DNA of 64,000 nucleotides from Luteolibacter rhizosphaerae (GCF_025950095.1 NZ_JAPDDR010000011.1:62001-126000), one strand, 5' to 3'. Positions 17,811 to 26,959 are shown, counted from the stretch's first letter. The notes: generated by a model from the letters alone, not told the origin. A program made the numbers and translations.

Positions 17811-20336
17811 TCAGACCCCCGCGCTGTCGGGCTGGGCCTTCTCGCCGATGGTCTCGAAGACCAGCTCTTCCTTCCCTTCCGGGCAGGAGACCTTGGCAGT
17901 ATCGCCGGGCTTCACGTCGCCGCGGAGCAGGGCTTCGGCCAGCGGGTCTTCCAAGTAGCGCTCCACCGCACGGCGCATCGGACGCGCGCCGTAGGCCGGA
18001 TCGAAGCCCTTCTTGACCAGCAGATCGCGGGCGCTGGTTTCGAGCGTGAGCGAGATCTCCTTCTCGCGCAGGCGCTTGAGCAGCTTGTCGATTTCGAGAT
18101 CCACGATCTGGTCGAGGTCCTTCTTCTCCAGCATGTGGAAGACCACAAGGTCATCCAGACGGTTGAGAAACTCCGGTTTGAAGTAGCGCTTCGACTCTTC
18201 CAGGATCTTCTCCTTCATCCCTTCGAAATCCGCGTTGTCCTCCGACATAGCACCGAAACCGAGCGAGGTCTGGCGCTTGATGGTGGAGGCACCCACGTTC
18301 GAGGTGAGGATGATGATGGTATTCCGGAAGTCGATCTTGCGACCGAGCGAGTCAGTGACCATGCCTTCCTCCAAGATCTGGAGCAGCAGGTTCATCACGT
18401 CCGGGTGAGCCTTCTCGATCTCGTCGAAGAGCACCACGGAGTAAGGCCGGCGGCGGACCGCTTCGGAAAGCTGGCCGCCTTCCTCGTAACCGACGTAACC
18501 GGGAGGCGACCCGATCAGGCGGCTGGAGGTGAACTTCTCCATGTACTCGGACATGTCGATCTGGATGAGCGCATCCGCATCGCCGAACATGAACTCGGCA
18601 AGGTTGCGGGCGAGATAGGTCTTACCGACACCGGTGGGGCCGAGGAAGAGGAAGGAACCGATCGGACGGCGCGGATCCTTCAGGTCCGCACGCGAGCGGC
18701 GCAGGGCCTTCGAGATGGCTTTCACCGCCTCGTCCTGACCGATCACGCGACCTTCCAGCTCGCTCTCCATCTTGAGCAGCTTCTCGGCTTCCTTCTCCTC
18801 CATGCGGCGGAGCGGGACGCCGGTCCACTTGGAGACCACGGCCATGATGTCTTCATCGCCGACTTCCACGACGGTTTCCTCCGACTTGGCGCGCCAGTTC
18901 TTGAGCGTTTCGTCGAGCGTCTTCTTGATCTGCTTCTCCTTGTCGCGGAGCGAAGCAGCCTTCTCGAAGTCCTGCTCGCCGATGGCACCGATCTTCTCGC
19001 GGTTCACCTGTTCGATGTCCCCTTCGAGCTGCTTGATTTCCGGCGGGCGGGTCATCTGGCCGATGCGCGCGCGGGCGCCGGCTTCATCGAGCACGTCGAT
19101 GGCCTTGTCCGGCAGGTAACGACCGGTGAGGTAGCGGGAGGTGAGCTTCACCGAGGCCTCCACCGCTTCCGGTGTGAACTTCGCCTTGTGGTGGGTCTCG
19201 TATTTCTCCTGCAGGCCCTGCATGATCTTGATCGCATCTTCCACGGAAGGCTCGTCCACCTTCACTTGCTGGAAGCGGCGCTCGAGGGCGGCATCCTTCT
19301 CGATGTACTTGCGGTACTCGTTCAACGTGGTCGCACCCACCACCTGCAGCTCGGAACGCGAGAGCGCCGGCTTGATGATGTTGGAAGCGTCCATGGCGCC
19401 TTCTGCCGAACCGGCACCCACAATGGTGTGCAGCTCGTCGATGAAAAGGATCACGTTCTTCACCTTGCGGATCTCGTCCATCACGGCCTTGATCCGCTCC
19501 TCGAATTGGCCGCGGTACTTTGTCCCGGCGACCATCAGCGCGAGGTCGAGGGTGATAACCTTCTTGTCGCGCAGGATCTCCGGCACGTTGCCCGAGGCAA
19601 TCTCTTGGGCGAGGCCTTCCACGATGGCGGTCTTGCCGACACCGGCTTCACCGATCAGCACCGGGTTGTTCTTGGTGCGGCGGCACAGGATCTGGATCAC
19701 GCGCTCGATCTCGCTCTCGCGCCCGATCACCGGGTCGAGGTCGTTGTCGCGGGCGAGCTTCGTCAGGTCGCGGCCGAAGGCACGCAGCGCGGGGGTCTTG
19801 GTCTTGCCCTCGGCTTCGGTTTCCTCGGTTTCGCCGCCTTCGTCCTCGAAGTTTTCGTCCTCTTCCTCGGTCTCCTCGTCATCGTCGTCGTCCGGAGTGA
19901 AGTTCGGGTCGATCTCGGCGAGGATCTCGTTGCGGGTGCGCTGGATGTCCACATCCATGCGGCGCAGGACGCGGGCGGCCACGCCCTCACCCTCGCGCAG
20001 CAGGCCGAGCAGGATGTGCTCGGTGCCCACGTAGGAGTGGTTCAGGGCCTTCGCCTCCTTGTTGGCGAGCGCCAGCACCTTCTTCACGCGCGGCGTGTAG
20101 GGGATGCTGCCGGAAATCTTTTGTCCGGTGCCGGTGCCGACTTCTTTTTCGACTTCCATCCGGACACTTTCCAGATCCAGCCCCATGCGCTCCAGAACGT
20201 TGACCGCCACCCCCTGCCCCAGCTTGATGAGACCGAGCAGAAGATGCTCGGTGCCCACATAACTGTGGTTGAAGCGGTCGGCCTCCTTTCGGGCGAGGGC
20301 CAGCACCTGTTGGGCTCTGGGTGTGAAATTGTTCAT
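17811..20336 (-). CDS. clpC: ClpC-type AAA+ unfoldase
   Basis: 841 residues. Two Clp-N repeats (1-145), AAA1 with Walker A 'GEAGVGKT' (229-236), a middle coiled-coil region with a UVR-like segment ('[18 protein letters not shown]'), AAA2 with 'GPTGVGKT', then a D2 small domain. It unfolds proteins for the ClpP protease. An unusual run of Asp/Glu (about 149-177) links the N domain to AAA1. It overlaps mcsB by four bases (ATGA), so the arginine kinase that marks substrates for ClpC is made with it. No ctsR repressor gene is present upstream. Confidence 0.95.
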   Translation of the reverse strand: MNNFTPRAQQVLALARKEADRFNHSYVGTEHLLLGLIKLGQGVAVNVLERMGLDLESVRMEVEKEVGTGTGQKISGSIPYTPRVKKVLALANKEAKALNHSYVGTEHILLGLLREGEGVAARVLRRMDVDIQRTRNEILAEIDPNFTPDDDDDEETEEEDENFEDEGGETEETEAEGKTKTPALRAFGRDLTKLARDNDLDPVIGRESEIERVIQILCRRTKNNPVLIGEAGVGKTAIVEGLAQEIASGNVPEILRDKKVITLDLALMVAGTKYRGQFEERIKAVMDEIRKVKNVILFIDELHTIVGAGSAEGAMDASNIIKPALSRSELQVVGATTLNEYRKYIEKDAALERRFQQVKVDEPSVEDAIKIMQGLQEKYETHHKAKFTPEAVEASVKLTSRYLTGRYLPDKAIDVLDEAGARARIGQMTRPPEIKQLEGDIEQVNREKIGAIGEQDFEKAASLRDKEKQIKKTLDETLKNWRAKSEETVVEVGDEDIMAVVSKWTGVPLRRMEEKEAEKLLKMESELEGRVIGQDEAVKAISKALRRSRADLKDPRRPIGSFLFLGPTGVGKTYLARNLAEFMFGDADALIQIDMSEYMEKFTSSRLIGSPPGYVGYEEGGQLSEAVRRRPYSVVLFDEIEKAHPDVMNLLLQILEEGMVTDSLGRKIDFRNTIIILTSNVGASTIKRQTSLGFGAMSEDNADFEGMKEKILEESKRYFKPEFLNRLDDLVVFHMLEKKDLDQIVDLEIDKLLKRLREKEISLTLETSARDLLVKKGFDPAYGARPMRRAVERYLEDPLAEALLRGDVKPGDTAKVSCPEGKEELVFETIGEKAQPDSAGV

Positions 20337-21451
20337 AGAATTTCAGGATCTGGGTCGTTTCCGTTCTTTTTCCTTGTTGAACGAATATCAGGGGCTTCGA
20401 GGGTTTGCAACCGGGAGCGGACGATTTCCGCCCGGATTTGGTCGCGTTCCTCGGGGGTAAGCTTACGGCCGCTGTGTAGCTGGAGGTGTGCCGGTTGGAT
20501 GTCCATTAGGAGGGCATCACAGGATTTTACGGTTTCCTGAGGTAAAAAGCCCAGATCACCGCCCAGACGCAACAAGGAAAGATGGTTCAGAGCTTCCTTG
20601 GAATCAATGATCCACGCATGGCGGAGGACCCCGTAGGCGCGACCGATCTTGTCGCTCACCATCTCCGGATCGTCCTCCAACAACTTGTCGCGGGCATTGC
20701 GCTCATGTGTCGCAACCTGGGCGATTACGCGCTCCAACCTGCGTAAAATTGTCTCTTCGCTCTCGCCCAAGGTGGACTGGTTGGAGATCTGGAAAAGATT
20801 TCCCAGCGACTCGGTCCCCTCGCCGTAGAGCCCGCGCACGGCCAAGCCGATCTTGTTCACCGCTTGAAGCACCTGACCGATCTGGTCGCTCAGGACCAAA
20901 GCGGGCAGATGGAGCATGGAAGACGCTCGCAGGCCCGTGCCCAGATTCGTCGGGCAGGTGGTGAGGTAGCCCAGATCGTGATCGAAGGCGAGCTCCAGCG
21001 ATTGCTCCAGCTCCTCATCCACGGCGGCCAGCGACTCGTAAGCAGCGCGCAGCGACATGCCCGGGCGGATCGCCTGCATGCGCAGGTGATCCTCCTCGTT
21101 CAACATCAGGGCGATCGACTGGCGGCGCTCGATGACGGCGGCACTCCCCTCCCCGCGGGCGGCGTGCTCGCGGCTGATAAGGTGGCGCTCTACCAGCACC
21201 TGCTTCTGCACCGAGCTCAGGTCGTCCAGCTCCTGCGAGAAGGCATCCTTCATGCAGGGCAGGTTTTCCACCGCGGGCCGCAGGATCTCCAGCGTCTGGC
21301 GGCGTTGCTCCTTCTTCGCCCAGCCGGGGAAGGGCTCGCCCCTGAGATTCCGCGCCAGGCGGATGCGGGAGGTCAGCACGACGGCATTGTCGGCGCCCTC
21401 ACCGGTCATCCAGTCGGCGGGGTTCTTGATCAGTGTGGTGAATCGCATCAT
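20333..21451 (-). CDS. mcsB: Protein-arginine kinase
   Basis: 372 residues, phosphagen-kinase fold. Shows 'VVLTSRIRLARNLRG', 'NEEDHLRMQ' (about 118) and the active-site 'CPTNLGTGLRAS' (about 166-177), all as in Bacillus McsB, plus the basic C-terminal segment. Phosphorylates arginines on damaged proteins, marking them for ClpCP. Overlaps both neighbours by four bases, so the three-gene set is translationally coupled. The C-terminal 40 residues are more polar and less conserved than in Firmicutes. Confidence 0.93.
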   Translation of the reverse strand: MMRFTTLIKNPADWMTGEGADNAVVLTSRIRLARNLRGEPFPGWAKKEQRRQTLEILRPAVENLPCMKDAFSQELDDLSSVQKQVLVERHLISREHAARGEGSAAVIERRQSIALMLNEEDHLRMQAIRPGMSLRAAYESLAAVDEELEQSLELAFDHDLGYLTTCPTNLGTGLRASSMLHLPALVLSDQIGQVLQAVNKIGLAVRGLYGEGTESLGNLFQISNQSTLGESEETILRRLERVIAQVATHERNARDKLLEDDPEMVSDKIGRAYGVLRHAWIIDSKEALNHLSLLRLGGDLGFLPQETVKSCDALLMDIQPAHLQLHSGRKLTPEERDQIRAEIVRSRLQTLEAPDIRSTRKKNGNDPDPEIL

Positions 21452-21975
21452 GGCCGTTCGGTGCTGCGGGTGCTGGTCTTGATTTCGATCTGGCGGATCT
21501 CGTCGCGCAGGCCGGCGGCTTCTTCGTAATTCTCGGAGGTGATCGCTTGGTCGAGACGGCCGCGCAGTTCCTCCAGCCGCTGGGTGCGTTCGTGGAGTTC
21601 CATCAGCCCGGCGGGCACCTTGCCGCAGTGCTTGGAGCCCTTATGCATGCCGCGCAGCATCTGGTTCACCTCCTCCTTGAAGGTGGTGTAGCAGCCCGCG
21701 CAGCCGAAGCGGCGGATGCGCCGGAGGTCATCCAGCGTGAACCCGCACTCCGGGCAACGGCGGCCGAAGCCCTGCACCACGGGAGGCACGGGAGCCACCA
21801 CCTTGCCCGGCGTTTTGCCCAGCAGCATCTCCGCCAGCGCGAAGCCGGTGGGATCGGTCACCCCCTTCTCCTTGGCGCAGTCGTCGCAAAGGGCGATTTT
21901 CTTGATTTGCCCGCCCACCAGTTGGGTGAGGTGCACCTTTGCTTTCTTGCCGCAGATGTCGCAGTCCATTGACAC
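21448..21975 (-). CDS. mcsA: McsA zinc-finger activator of the arginine kinase
   Basis: 175 residues. Four CxxC knuckles (Cys5/8, Cys30/33, 'CPEC' and 'CAGC') form two treble-clef zinc sites, followed by a UVR motif near the C-terminus ('LDQAITSENYEEAAGLRDEI'). In Bacillus subtilis McsA binds and activates McsB. First gene of the operon; its promoter must lie in the gap up to 22.2 kb. Confidence 0.93.
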   Translation of the reverse strand: MSMDCDICGKKAKVHLTQLVGGQIKKIALCDDCAKEKGVTDPTGFALAEMLLGKTPGKVVAPVPPVVQGFGRRCPECGFTLDDLRRIRRFGCAGCYTTFKEEVNQMLRGMHKGSKHCGKVPAGLMELHERTQRLEELRGRLDQAITSENYEEAAGLRDEIRQIEIKTSTRSTERP

Positions 21976-22133
21976 CCCAAGCTAAGAGTGCCCGCGCGGA
22001 ATGCGAAATGAAATCTCCCGGGAAAATCCCGATTTTCTGGCATTAGATTCACGAGCTCCGAAAGCACCAGCGGGAGAGGACTGCCTTTCGCGGCCTAACT
22101 GCGGGCATCGCGCACTTGGCCGCGGACGCGTTC

Positions 22134-22180
22134 CACAGCGGCGATACTCGCCGCACTCCGAAAGAGCCTGCGGCTCCAAG
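22134..22180. repeat. Half copy of interspersed repeat family C
   Basis: CAGCGGCGATACTCGCCGCACTCCGAAAGAGCCTGCGGCTCC-type sequence matches the right arm of the roughly 205-bp repeats at 43.2 and 47.4 kb (AGCGGCGATCCCCGCCGCACTCCGAAAGAG there). It lies between the mcsA promoter side and the ilvE terminator, in a 280-bp gap that otherwise shows no gene. Confidence 0.65.
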
Positions 22181-22195
22181 CTACAGGTCCTGAGA

Positions 22196-22246
22196 ACAAA
22201 AAAGCCGGGCCGGCGCCGCGAGGCACAGACCCGGCTTTGAGAAAAA
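22196..22246 (-). terminator. Intrinsic terminator of ilvE
   Basis: On the minus strand, about 10 bp past the ilvE stop: AAAGCCGGGTC then GGCCCGGCTT followed by a T run, a strong GC stem with U-tract. The plus strand also has an A/T-flanked stem, so it may work both ways. Confidence 0.8.
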
Positions 22247-22255
22247 ATCCGAGCC

Positions 22256-23125
22256 TCAATCAATCGGCGTGCCGGTGCTGCCGGCCAGTTCCTTGAAGGC
22301 CGCGATGAAGCGCTGGGTGACCGGGCCGGGCTTGCCGGTGCCGATCTTGCGGCGGTCGAGTTCCACGGCGGGGATGACCTCCGCAGCGGTGCCGGTCAGG
22401 AAGCATTCATCCGCGATGTAAATGTCGTAGCGGGTGAGCTGTCGCTCCAGGACCGGCACGCCCAGTTGGTCGGCCAGCTCCAGGATCACGCGGCGGGTCA
22501 CCCCGTCCAGCGCGCCATCGCTCACCTGCGGGGTGTGCATCACGTTGTCGCGGATGAGGAAGATGTTGTCGCCGGTGCACTCGGCCACGTAGCCCTGCTC
22601 GTTCAGCATCACGGCCTCGAGAGCGCCAGCCTGGATGGCCTCCACCTTCGCCATGATGTTGTTCAGGTAGTTCAGCGACTTCACCTGCGGCATGAGCGCG
22701 GCGGGCGCGGGGCGGCGGGTGGCACAGGTGATCACGGCGAGGCCGTTCTCGTAGTGCTCCTGCGGATAGAGGCTGATGGTCGAGGCGATGATGAACATGC
22801 TCGCCCGCTTGCAGAGATACGGGTTCAGGCCCAGGCCGCCGGAACCGCGGGTCACCACCAGGCGGATGTAACCGTCATCCAGGCCATTGGCCGCGACAGT
22901 CTCCACCACGAACTTGCAGACCTCTTCCTGCGTCCAGGGGATCTCCAAAACGATGGCGCGGGCGGAATCGAAAAGACGGCGGATGTGCTCCTCTAGGCGG
23001 AAGACGCGGCGATTGTAAAAGCGGATGCCCTCGAAGACGCCGTCGCCGTAGAGCAAGCCGTGATCGAACACGGACACCTTCGCTTCGGATTCATCCACCA
23101 ATTCGCCGTCCAGCCAGATTTTCAT
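22256..23125 (-). CDS. ilvE: Branched-chain amino acid aminotransferase
   Basis: 289 residues, fold-type IV PLP enzyme. 'LLYGDGVFEGIRFYNRRVF' (24-42), 'VTRGSGGLGL', the PLP-binding Lys149 in 'MPQVKSLNYLNN', 'ECTGDNIF' and 'DGVTRRVI' match IlvE. Transfers amino groups between glutamate and branched-chain 2-oxo acids, the last step after IlvD. Single gene with its own terminator. A D-amino-acid transaminase of the same fold is the alternative, but the 'YGDGVFEGIR' form favours IlvE. Confidence 0.93.
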   Translation of the reverse strand: MKIWLDGELVDESEAKVSVFDHGLLYGDGVFEGIRFYNRRVFRLEEHIRRLFDSARAIVLEIPWTQEEVCKFVVETVAANGLDDGYIRLVVTRGSGGLGLNPYLCKRASMFIIASTISLYPQEHYENGLAVITCATRRPAPAALMPQVKSLNYLNNIMAKVEAIQAGALEAVMLNEQGYVAECTGDNIFLIRDNVMHTPQVSDGALDGVTRRVILELADQLGVPVLERQLTRYDIYIADECFLTGTAAEVIPAVELDRRKIGTGKPGPVTQRFIAAFKELAGSTGTPID

Positions 23126-23251
23126 GGGTAAGGAGGGCGGAGCCTAGGCGGTGGACGGCGGCTGGCAAGCCCGTCGTGAGGCGAACCGGGAATGCACGTC
23201 AAACTCTGCCCGCATGGACAAAATCCGTAAAATCCCGCTAGAACCGTTCCA

Positions 23252-23824
23252 GTGAATCTTGCCGCCTACCAAAGATTGATCGTCGGTTATCATGGATGTG
23301 ACGCCTCGGTTGCAAAGAAAGCCATCGAGAAAGGCGAGGCGCTGTTGCCCAGCGAGAAGGACTACGATTGGCTCGGAAGCGAGATCTATTTTTGGGAGCA
23401 TGGACCGGACCGGGCCTTGGCGTGGGCGAAGCAACGGTGCTCCCAAGGAAAACTGAAAAATCCCGCAGTCGTAGGCGCCCTGATCCAACTCGGAAATTGC
23501 TTCGATCTCCTCGATACCCGCTACACCGGAATCCTCGCGCCTGCGTTCGAGGAATTGCAGAAACGCCTTAAATTTGACGGAAGGGACCTCCCTCGAAACC
23601 ACGGGGGTGACGATCTTCTCAGGCGGGATCGCGACTGCATGCTTCTCAATTGGCTGCTACCCCAACTTGAGAAAGAAGCGGGGTCACAACGATTCCAGAC
23701 GGTCCGCGGGATGTTTCAGGAAGGAGGGGCCGCCTTCGAGGGATCTGGAATCAGATTCAAATCCCATATCCAGATCGCCGTCCGGGATCCGTCTTGCATT
23801 ATAGGGTATTTCAGACCAGCCTAA
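23252..23824 (+). CDS. Possible ADP-ribosyltransferase-like protein, first gene of a two-gene unit
   Basis: 190 residues, soluble. Motifs are spaced like an ADP-ribosyltransferase: 'GYHGCD' (His14), 'DYDWLGSEIYFWEHGPDRALAWA' (Tyr46) and 'SHIQIAVRDPSCIIGYF' (Gln174 where the third catalytic residue would fall). This H-Y-Q reading is my inference, not a database result. The GTG start at 23252 overlaps the stop of a 13-codon ORF beginning at 23214, suggesting coupled translation. A 58-residue gene starts four bases after its stop. A toxin or nucleotide-modifying role is possible. Confidence 0.6.
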   Translation: MNLAAYQRLIVGYHGCDASVAKKAIEKGEALLPSEKDYDWLGSEIYFWEHGPDRALAWAKQRCSQGKLKNPAVVGALIQLGNCFDLLDTRYTGILAPAFEELQKRLKFDGRDLPRNHGGDDLLRRDRDCMLLNWLLPQLEKEAGSQRFQTVRGMFQEGGAAFEGSGIRFKSHIQIAVRDPSCIIGYFRPA

Positions 23825-23828
23825 AGGG

Positions 23829-24005
23829 GTGAACCGGGAAAGGAAAGCTGAAGGCGTCGAAGAGCTCTGGAAGAACGCTTCGAAGCGTCTGGAAAAAATG
23901 ACGCCGGCGCAAGGGAGGCGCACGCTTATCGATTCCGGGATTCTCACCGAGAAAGGCAAGATCGCGCCACCTTACAAACGGGTGGTGGTGGACAAGAAGA
24001 AATAA
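23829..24005 (+). CDS. Small basic partner protein of the preceding gene
   Basis: 58 residues from GTG at 23829, four bases after the stop of the 190-residue gene. The sequence is charged and helical ('KAEGVEELWKNASKRLEKM'), then 'LIDSGILTEKGKIAPPYKR' and a lysine tail. The 'GIL..KGK..PPY' ending resembles short conserved proteins found next to larger partners. Frame, spacing and codon usage support a real gene. It may neutralise or guide the upstream protein; unproven. The internal ATG at 23898 would leave only 35 residues. Confidence 0.55.
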   Translation: MNRERKAEGVEELWKNASKRLEKMTPAQGRRTLIDSGILTEKGKIAPPYKRVVVDKKK

Positions 24006-24028
24006 CGAGACGCTCGTGTCAGAGGGAA

Positions 24029-24634
24029 TCAAGGCATCTCCCCTTTTTCCGCGCCCTGTTTCTCAGGTTCCGCCCTCGCTTTCACGTCCGTGAGTGCGTT
24101 CCAATTCACGCCGCCATAGTCGAGCCGCTGGATCTCGCTGGCATAGACCGCGTCATCGTTCTTCGGGTCGATCTCCGCGGAGAGCTCGGTGAAGATCCGG
24201 GACATCAGGATATTCTCCGCACCGGCCTGTTTCTTGAGCTCCTGGCCGCGCTCGAAGAGCAGGCGGGCCAGCACGTCCGGCTGGAAATCCGGGCCCGCCG
24301 CTTCCGGCAAGACGCCGCGGGAAAGCTGGAAGCTCAGCACCAGCGCCTTCTTGTTGCGGGTGGAGAGATTCAGGGAAAGCGCCACGATCCGGCGGGCATC
24401 CGCCAGCGAGGCGGCACTGGCCTTCGCGGTCGCCACGCGGTTCGACGCATAGGTGGCCAGGTGATCCGCATACTCCTCCCGCTCGCGGTCGAGCATGCCG
24501 AGCGCATCGGTGAAGAGCCCCGCGCCCACCTTCGGCGGATCCCAATTGAACTTGGCCGCAGCCGCCTCGTCCGCCCCCGGTGAAAGGGCGGGAATCGCCA
24601 GCGCGATCAGGGCAGCTTGCCAAGTTCGGATCAT
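24029..24634 (-). CDS. Secreted helical protein of unknown function
   Basis: 201 residues from ATG at 24634. A signal peptide ('MIRTWQAALIALAIPALSPGA') is followed by a helical, Ala/Arg-rich body with 'ALVLSFQLSRGVLPEA' and 'LDYGGVNWNAL'. The reading frame stays open upstream, but that extension overlaps the folate enzyme on the other strand and lacks sense, so the signal-peptide start is chosen. Probably periplasmic. Family not recognised. Converges with the 58-residue gene, 23 bp apart. Confidence 0.7.
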   Translation of the reverse strand: MIRTWQAALIALAIPALSPGADEAAAAKFNWDPPKVGAGLFTDALGMLDREREEYADHLATYASNRVATAKASAASLADARRIVALSLNLSTRNKKALVLSFQLSRGVLPEAAGPDFQPDVLARLLFERGQELKKQAGAENILMSRIFTELSAEIDPKNDDAVYASEIQRLDYGGVNWNALTDVKARAEPEKQGAEKGEMP

Positions 24635-24670
24635 CGGCCATAGGTTTCCGTCCCACTCCGGCCATTGCAA

Positions 24671-25249
24671 GTGACAAGTCCCCGCGATGATTCGAAACCC
24701 GCCCTGCGCCGGGTCCTCCGGGCCTCGCGCCCGGATGAGGCGGGCCAGATCGCCCAGTCCGCTGAGATCCGCACCCATCTGCTGGAGTGGCTGCGGCACC
24801 GCGAAGAAAAGGTCATCGCCAGTTTCTTCGCCCTGCCGGGCGAGGCCCTGCTGCTGCCGCTGATGGTGGAGCTGCCGCAGTTCCGCTGGGTGCTGCCGCG
24901 GATCACCGGGGACGGGCTCATGGAGTTCCATCACGTTGATCCCGGGTTGAAGGACATCGTGACCGGTCCCTACGGGATCTCCGAGCCCACACCGGAATCC
25001 CCGGTATGCCCGCTGGAGGAGGTCGAGATTTTTCTTTGTCCGGGGATTGCCTTTACGCGGAGCGGCAAGCGACTGGGACGCGGCAAGGGCTTCTACGATC
25101 GCGCTCTGGCGCAGGCGGATCCCGAGGCAGTGCGGGTGGCAGTGTGCTACCGGGAGCAAGTTCATCCCGAGCTACCAACCGAAGAGCATGATGCGCGGAT
25201 GCATTGCCTGGCGACGGCGGACGGGGTGGCGGAGTGCTCGCGATCATAG
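24671..25249 (+). CDS. 5-formyltetrahydrofolate cyclo-ligase
   Basis: About 192 residues. Converts 5-formyl-THF to methenyl-THF with ATP. Landmarks are the basic N-terminus ('KPALRRVLRASRP'), 'FFALPGEALLLPLM', 'YGISEPTPES' and the signature 'GIAFTRSGKRLGRGKGFYDRAL' toward the C-terminus. GTG at 24671 is taken as start; TTG at 24665 is in frame. Divergent from the secreted-protein gene. Confidence 0.88.
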   Translation: MTSPRDDSKPALRRVLRASRPDEAGQIAQSAEIRTHLLEWLRHREEKVIASFFALPGEALLLPLMVELPQFRWVLPRITGDGLMEFHHVDPGLKDIVTGPYGISEPTPESPVCPLEEVEIFLCPGIAFTRSGKRLGRGKGFYDRALAQADPEAVRVAVCYREQVHPELPTEEHDARMHCLATADGVAECSRS

Positions 25250-25285
25250 TGAAAGCACCCTCGGTGATTCAATAAAGTGACTTTC

Positions 25286-25350
25286 CGGTGCTTCGGGCAG
25301 TAACGACGGATTTACGGATTCCAACGGATTTACGGATTTCTGCGGGCAAG
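25286..25350. repeat. Word repeat with ACGGATTTACGGATT
   Basis: ACGGATTTACGGATTCCAAC followed by GGATTTACGGATTTCTGCGG: direct copies of the word ACGGATT in an intergenic region. The same word forms the core of the mobile element near 60 kb (ACGGATTATACGGATT), so this may be a remnant of a related element. Confidence 0.5.
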
Positions 25351-25415
25351 GAGGCCCGCATTACCCGAAAGTCACATGAACTATTGGAGATGGTATTAGA
25401 AGGAGACAAGAGTGC

Positions 25416-25751
25416 CTACTTCCGGGCCGCAGGCATGAAGACCAGCGATCCTGCCGCGATCGAACTGAGCATGATCAGGCCGACCCTCAAAGTGGCATCC
25501 TCCGCCGGGGCCTTCACGAAGCAGTAGAGGTAGAAGCCGAAAACCAGCAGCACCACGAAGGCGCTCACCCGCTTCGCCAAGGTCGTGCGACCGGCGCGGA
25601 AGAGGAAGGAAGCGGCGATCGCGGTCAGTCCCATGACGAGGCAGAACCAGAGGGAATTCGCCTTGTAAGCGCGGGCGTTGATCCCGCTCTGGAATCCGGT
25701 CCAGACAAGGTGCAGCCCGTAGAGGAACATGAAGAGCCAGCGATGTGCCAT
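25416..25751 (-). CDS. Small membrane protein, four predicted helices
   Basis: 111 residues from ATG at 25751 (in-frame GTG-type starts exist further upstream). About four hydrophobic segments: 'WLFMFLYGLHLVW', 'SLWFCLVMGLTAIAASFLF', 'VSAFVVLLVFGFYLYCFV' and 'VGLIMLSSIAAGSLVFM'. Short loops, basic inside. No family recognised. Confidence 0.65.
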   Translation of the reverse strand: MAHRWLFMFLYGLHLVWTGFQSGINARAYKANSLWFCLVMGLTAIAASFLFRAGRTTLAKRVSAFVVLLVFGFYLYCFVKAPAEDATLRVGLIMLSSIAAGSLVFMPAARK

Positions 25752-25857
25752 ATCCCCTACCCCTAACCAAACTTCGTAGGCCTGCAACAACGCTTCTTCA
25801 TCCGCATTTCACCGCCTGCTCGTAGCCCCTTCATGCCCGGGGACGAGCTTGGCTCCC

Positions 25858-26196
25858 ATGACAAGCGCCGCCGGGGTGGAATCCCTGCCCAAGTATCTCC
25901 TCCGATCGGTCACCGAGATTATCTCCGCCCTGCTCGCCATCGCATCCGGGTGCTACGGACTTCTTCTCACCATCTACCTCTTCGTCATGTGGATGAACCT
26001 GAGACTGAATTTTCTCCCGCATGCCACGATTGCGCTGCTGGGACTGATCGCGATCGCGGGCTGCTTCCTTGCCTTGCATCTACTGCTGCGCAATTCATCC
26101 GTGGCCAGGCTTGGATGGTTCGCCCTCGTGGCGCTTCTCACCGAAATCTTTCTGCGCTCGCCCGAATTCTTCGGGGTAAAAGGATTGATTCACTGA
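25858..26196 (+). CDS. Small membrane protein, three predicted helices
   Basis: 112 residues from ATG at 25858. Hydrophobic segments at about 22-45 ('ALLAIASGCYGLLLTIYLFVMW'-type), 53-75 and 83-100. No conserved motif recognised. It converges with the PAP2 phosphatase, 64 bp apart. Confidence 0.55.
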   Translation: MTSAAGVESLPKYLLRSVTEIISALLAIASGCYGLLLTIYLFVMWMNLRLNFLPHATIALLGLIAIAGCFLALHLLLRNSSVARLGWFALVALLTEIFLRSPEFFGVKGLIH

Positions 26197-26260
26197 GACT
26201 TGTTTAAGCGGATCGGCCGCCGACTCCGACGCCCTCTTCGCACCGCACCGATGAGACCCT

Positions 26261-26956
26261 TTACTTCTCCGGCGCGGACTGCGGGTCGAACTTGATCGCC
26301 GCGAGCCAGAACATCACCGCCCAGGCCCCGCCGAGCGCCCAGCCCGCTGCGACATCCGTGGGCCAGTGCACGCCCAGATAGACCCGGCTCACGCCCACCA
26401 GCACCGTGACCAGCATGGAGATCGCCACGATGAAGGTGCGCACCCGCTTCCGCGACTGCGTGCGCGCCAGCAGAATGCCCAGCGTGAGATAGACCAGCGC
26501 CGCCATCATCGAGTGACCGCTGGGGAAGCTGGAGTGATGCGTGACGGTGGCATGCTCGACCAGATCCGGTCGCGGGCGATCGAAGCCGTGCTTGAGCAGA
26601 TTCATCACCACCGAGCCGAGAATCACCGAGCTCAGCCCGAGCAAGGCAAGGCGCCGTCTGCCCGCGAAGAGCGCCACCCCGGTCGCCACCAAGGTCACGC
26701 CGGTTAGCAAAGTCATGCCGCCGAGCGCGGTGAGATCCCGCGCCATCTCCTCGATCCGGTCCGAGCCGATGGGATCCGCGGGATTCCCCGGCTTGCGCAT
26801 CATCAGGAGCAGCTTCTCGTCCAGCTCCCGCGTCTCGTTCTCCCGCACCTCCACGGCGATCTCCAGGAAGGCACCGATCCCCGCGAGTATCAGCAGGATC
26901 AGCAAGGGCACCTGAGCCCGCTTGATCCATGGCAACAATGGCAAGATCCGCAGCAC
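26261..26956 (-). CDS. PAP2-family membrane phosphatase
   Basis: 231 residues, about five or six membrane helices. The three-part acid phosphatase motif is complete: Lys122 and Arg127-Pro128 in 'KHGFDRPRP', 'PSGHSM' (His148) and 'SRVYLGVHWPTD' (Arg191, His197). Such enzymes dephosphorylate phosphatidic acid, phosphatidylglycerol phosphate or undecaprenyl pyrophosphate on the outer face of the inner membrane; the substrate cannot be told. ApaG lies three bases upstream on the same strand. Confidence 0.88.
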   Translation of the reverse strand: MLRILPLLPWIKRAQVPLLILLILAGIGAFLEIAVEVRENETRELDEKLLLMMRKPGNPADPIGSDRIEEMARDLTALGGMTLLTGVTLVATGVALFAGRRRLALLGLSSVILGSVVMNLLKHGFDRPRPDLVEHATVTHHSSFPSGHSMMAALVYLTLGILLARTQSRKRVRTFIVAISMLVTVLVGVSRVYLGVHWPTDVAAGWALGGAWAVMFWLAAIKFDPQSAPEK

Positions 26957-26959
26957 CTG

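Noticed and set aside
17799-20540. A 913-residue plus-strand open frame opposite clpC
   Set aside because: Shadow frame; the minus strand encodes complete ClpC motifs and a terminator.
22256-23125. D-amino-acid transaminase
   Set aside because: The 'YGDGVFEGIR' and 'MPQVKSLNYLNN' forms fit branched-chain aminotransferase better.
24635-25165. N-terminal extension of the secreted protein gene at 24029
   Set aside because: It runs through the folate enzyme on the opposite strand; a signal peptide at ATG 24634 gives the sensible start.
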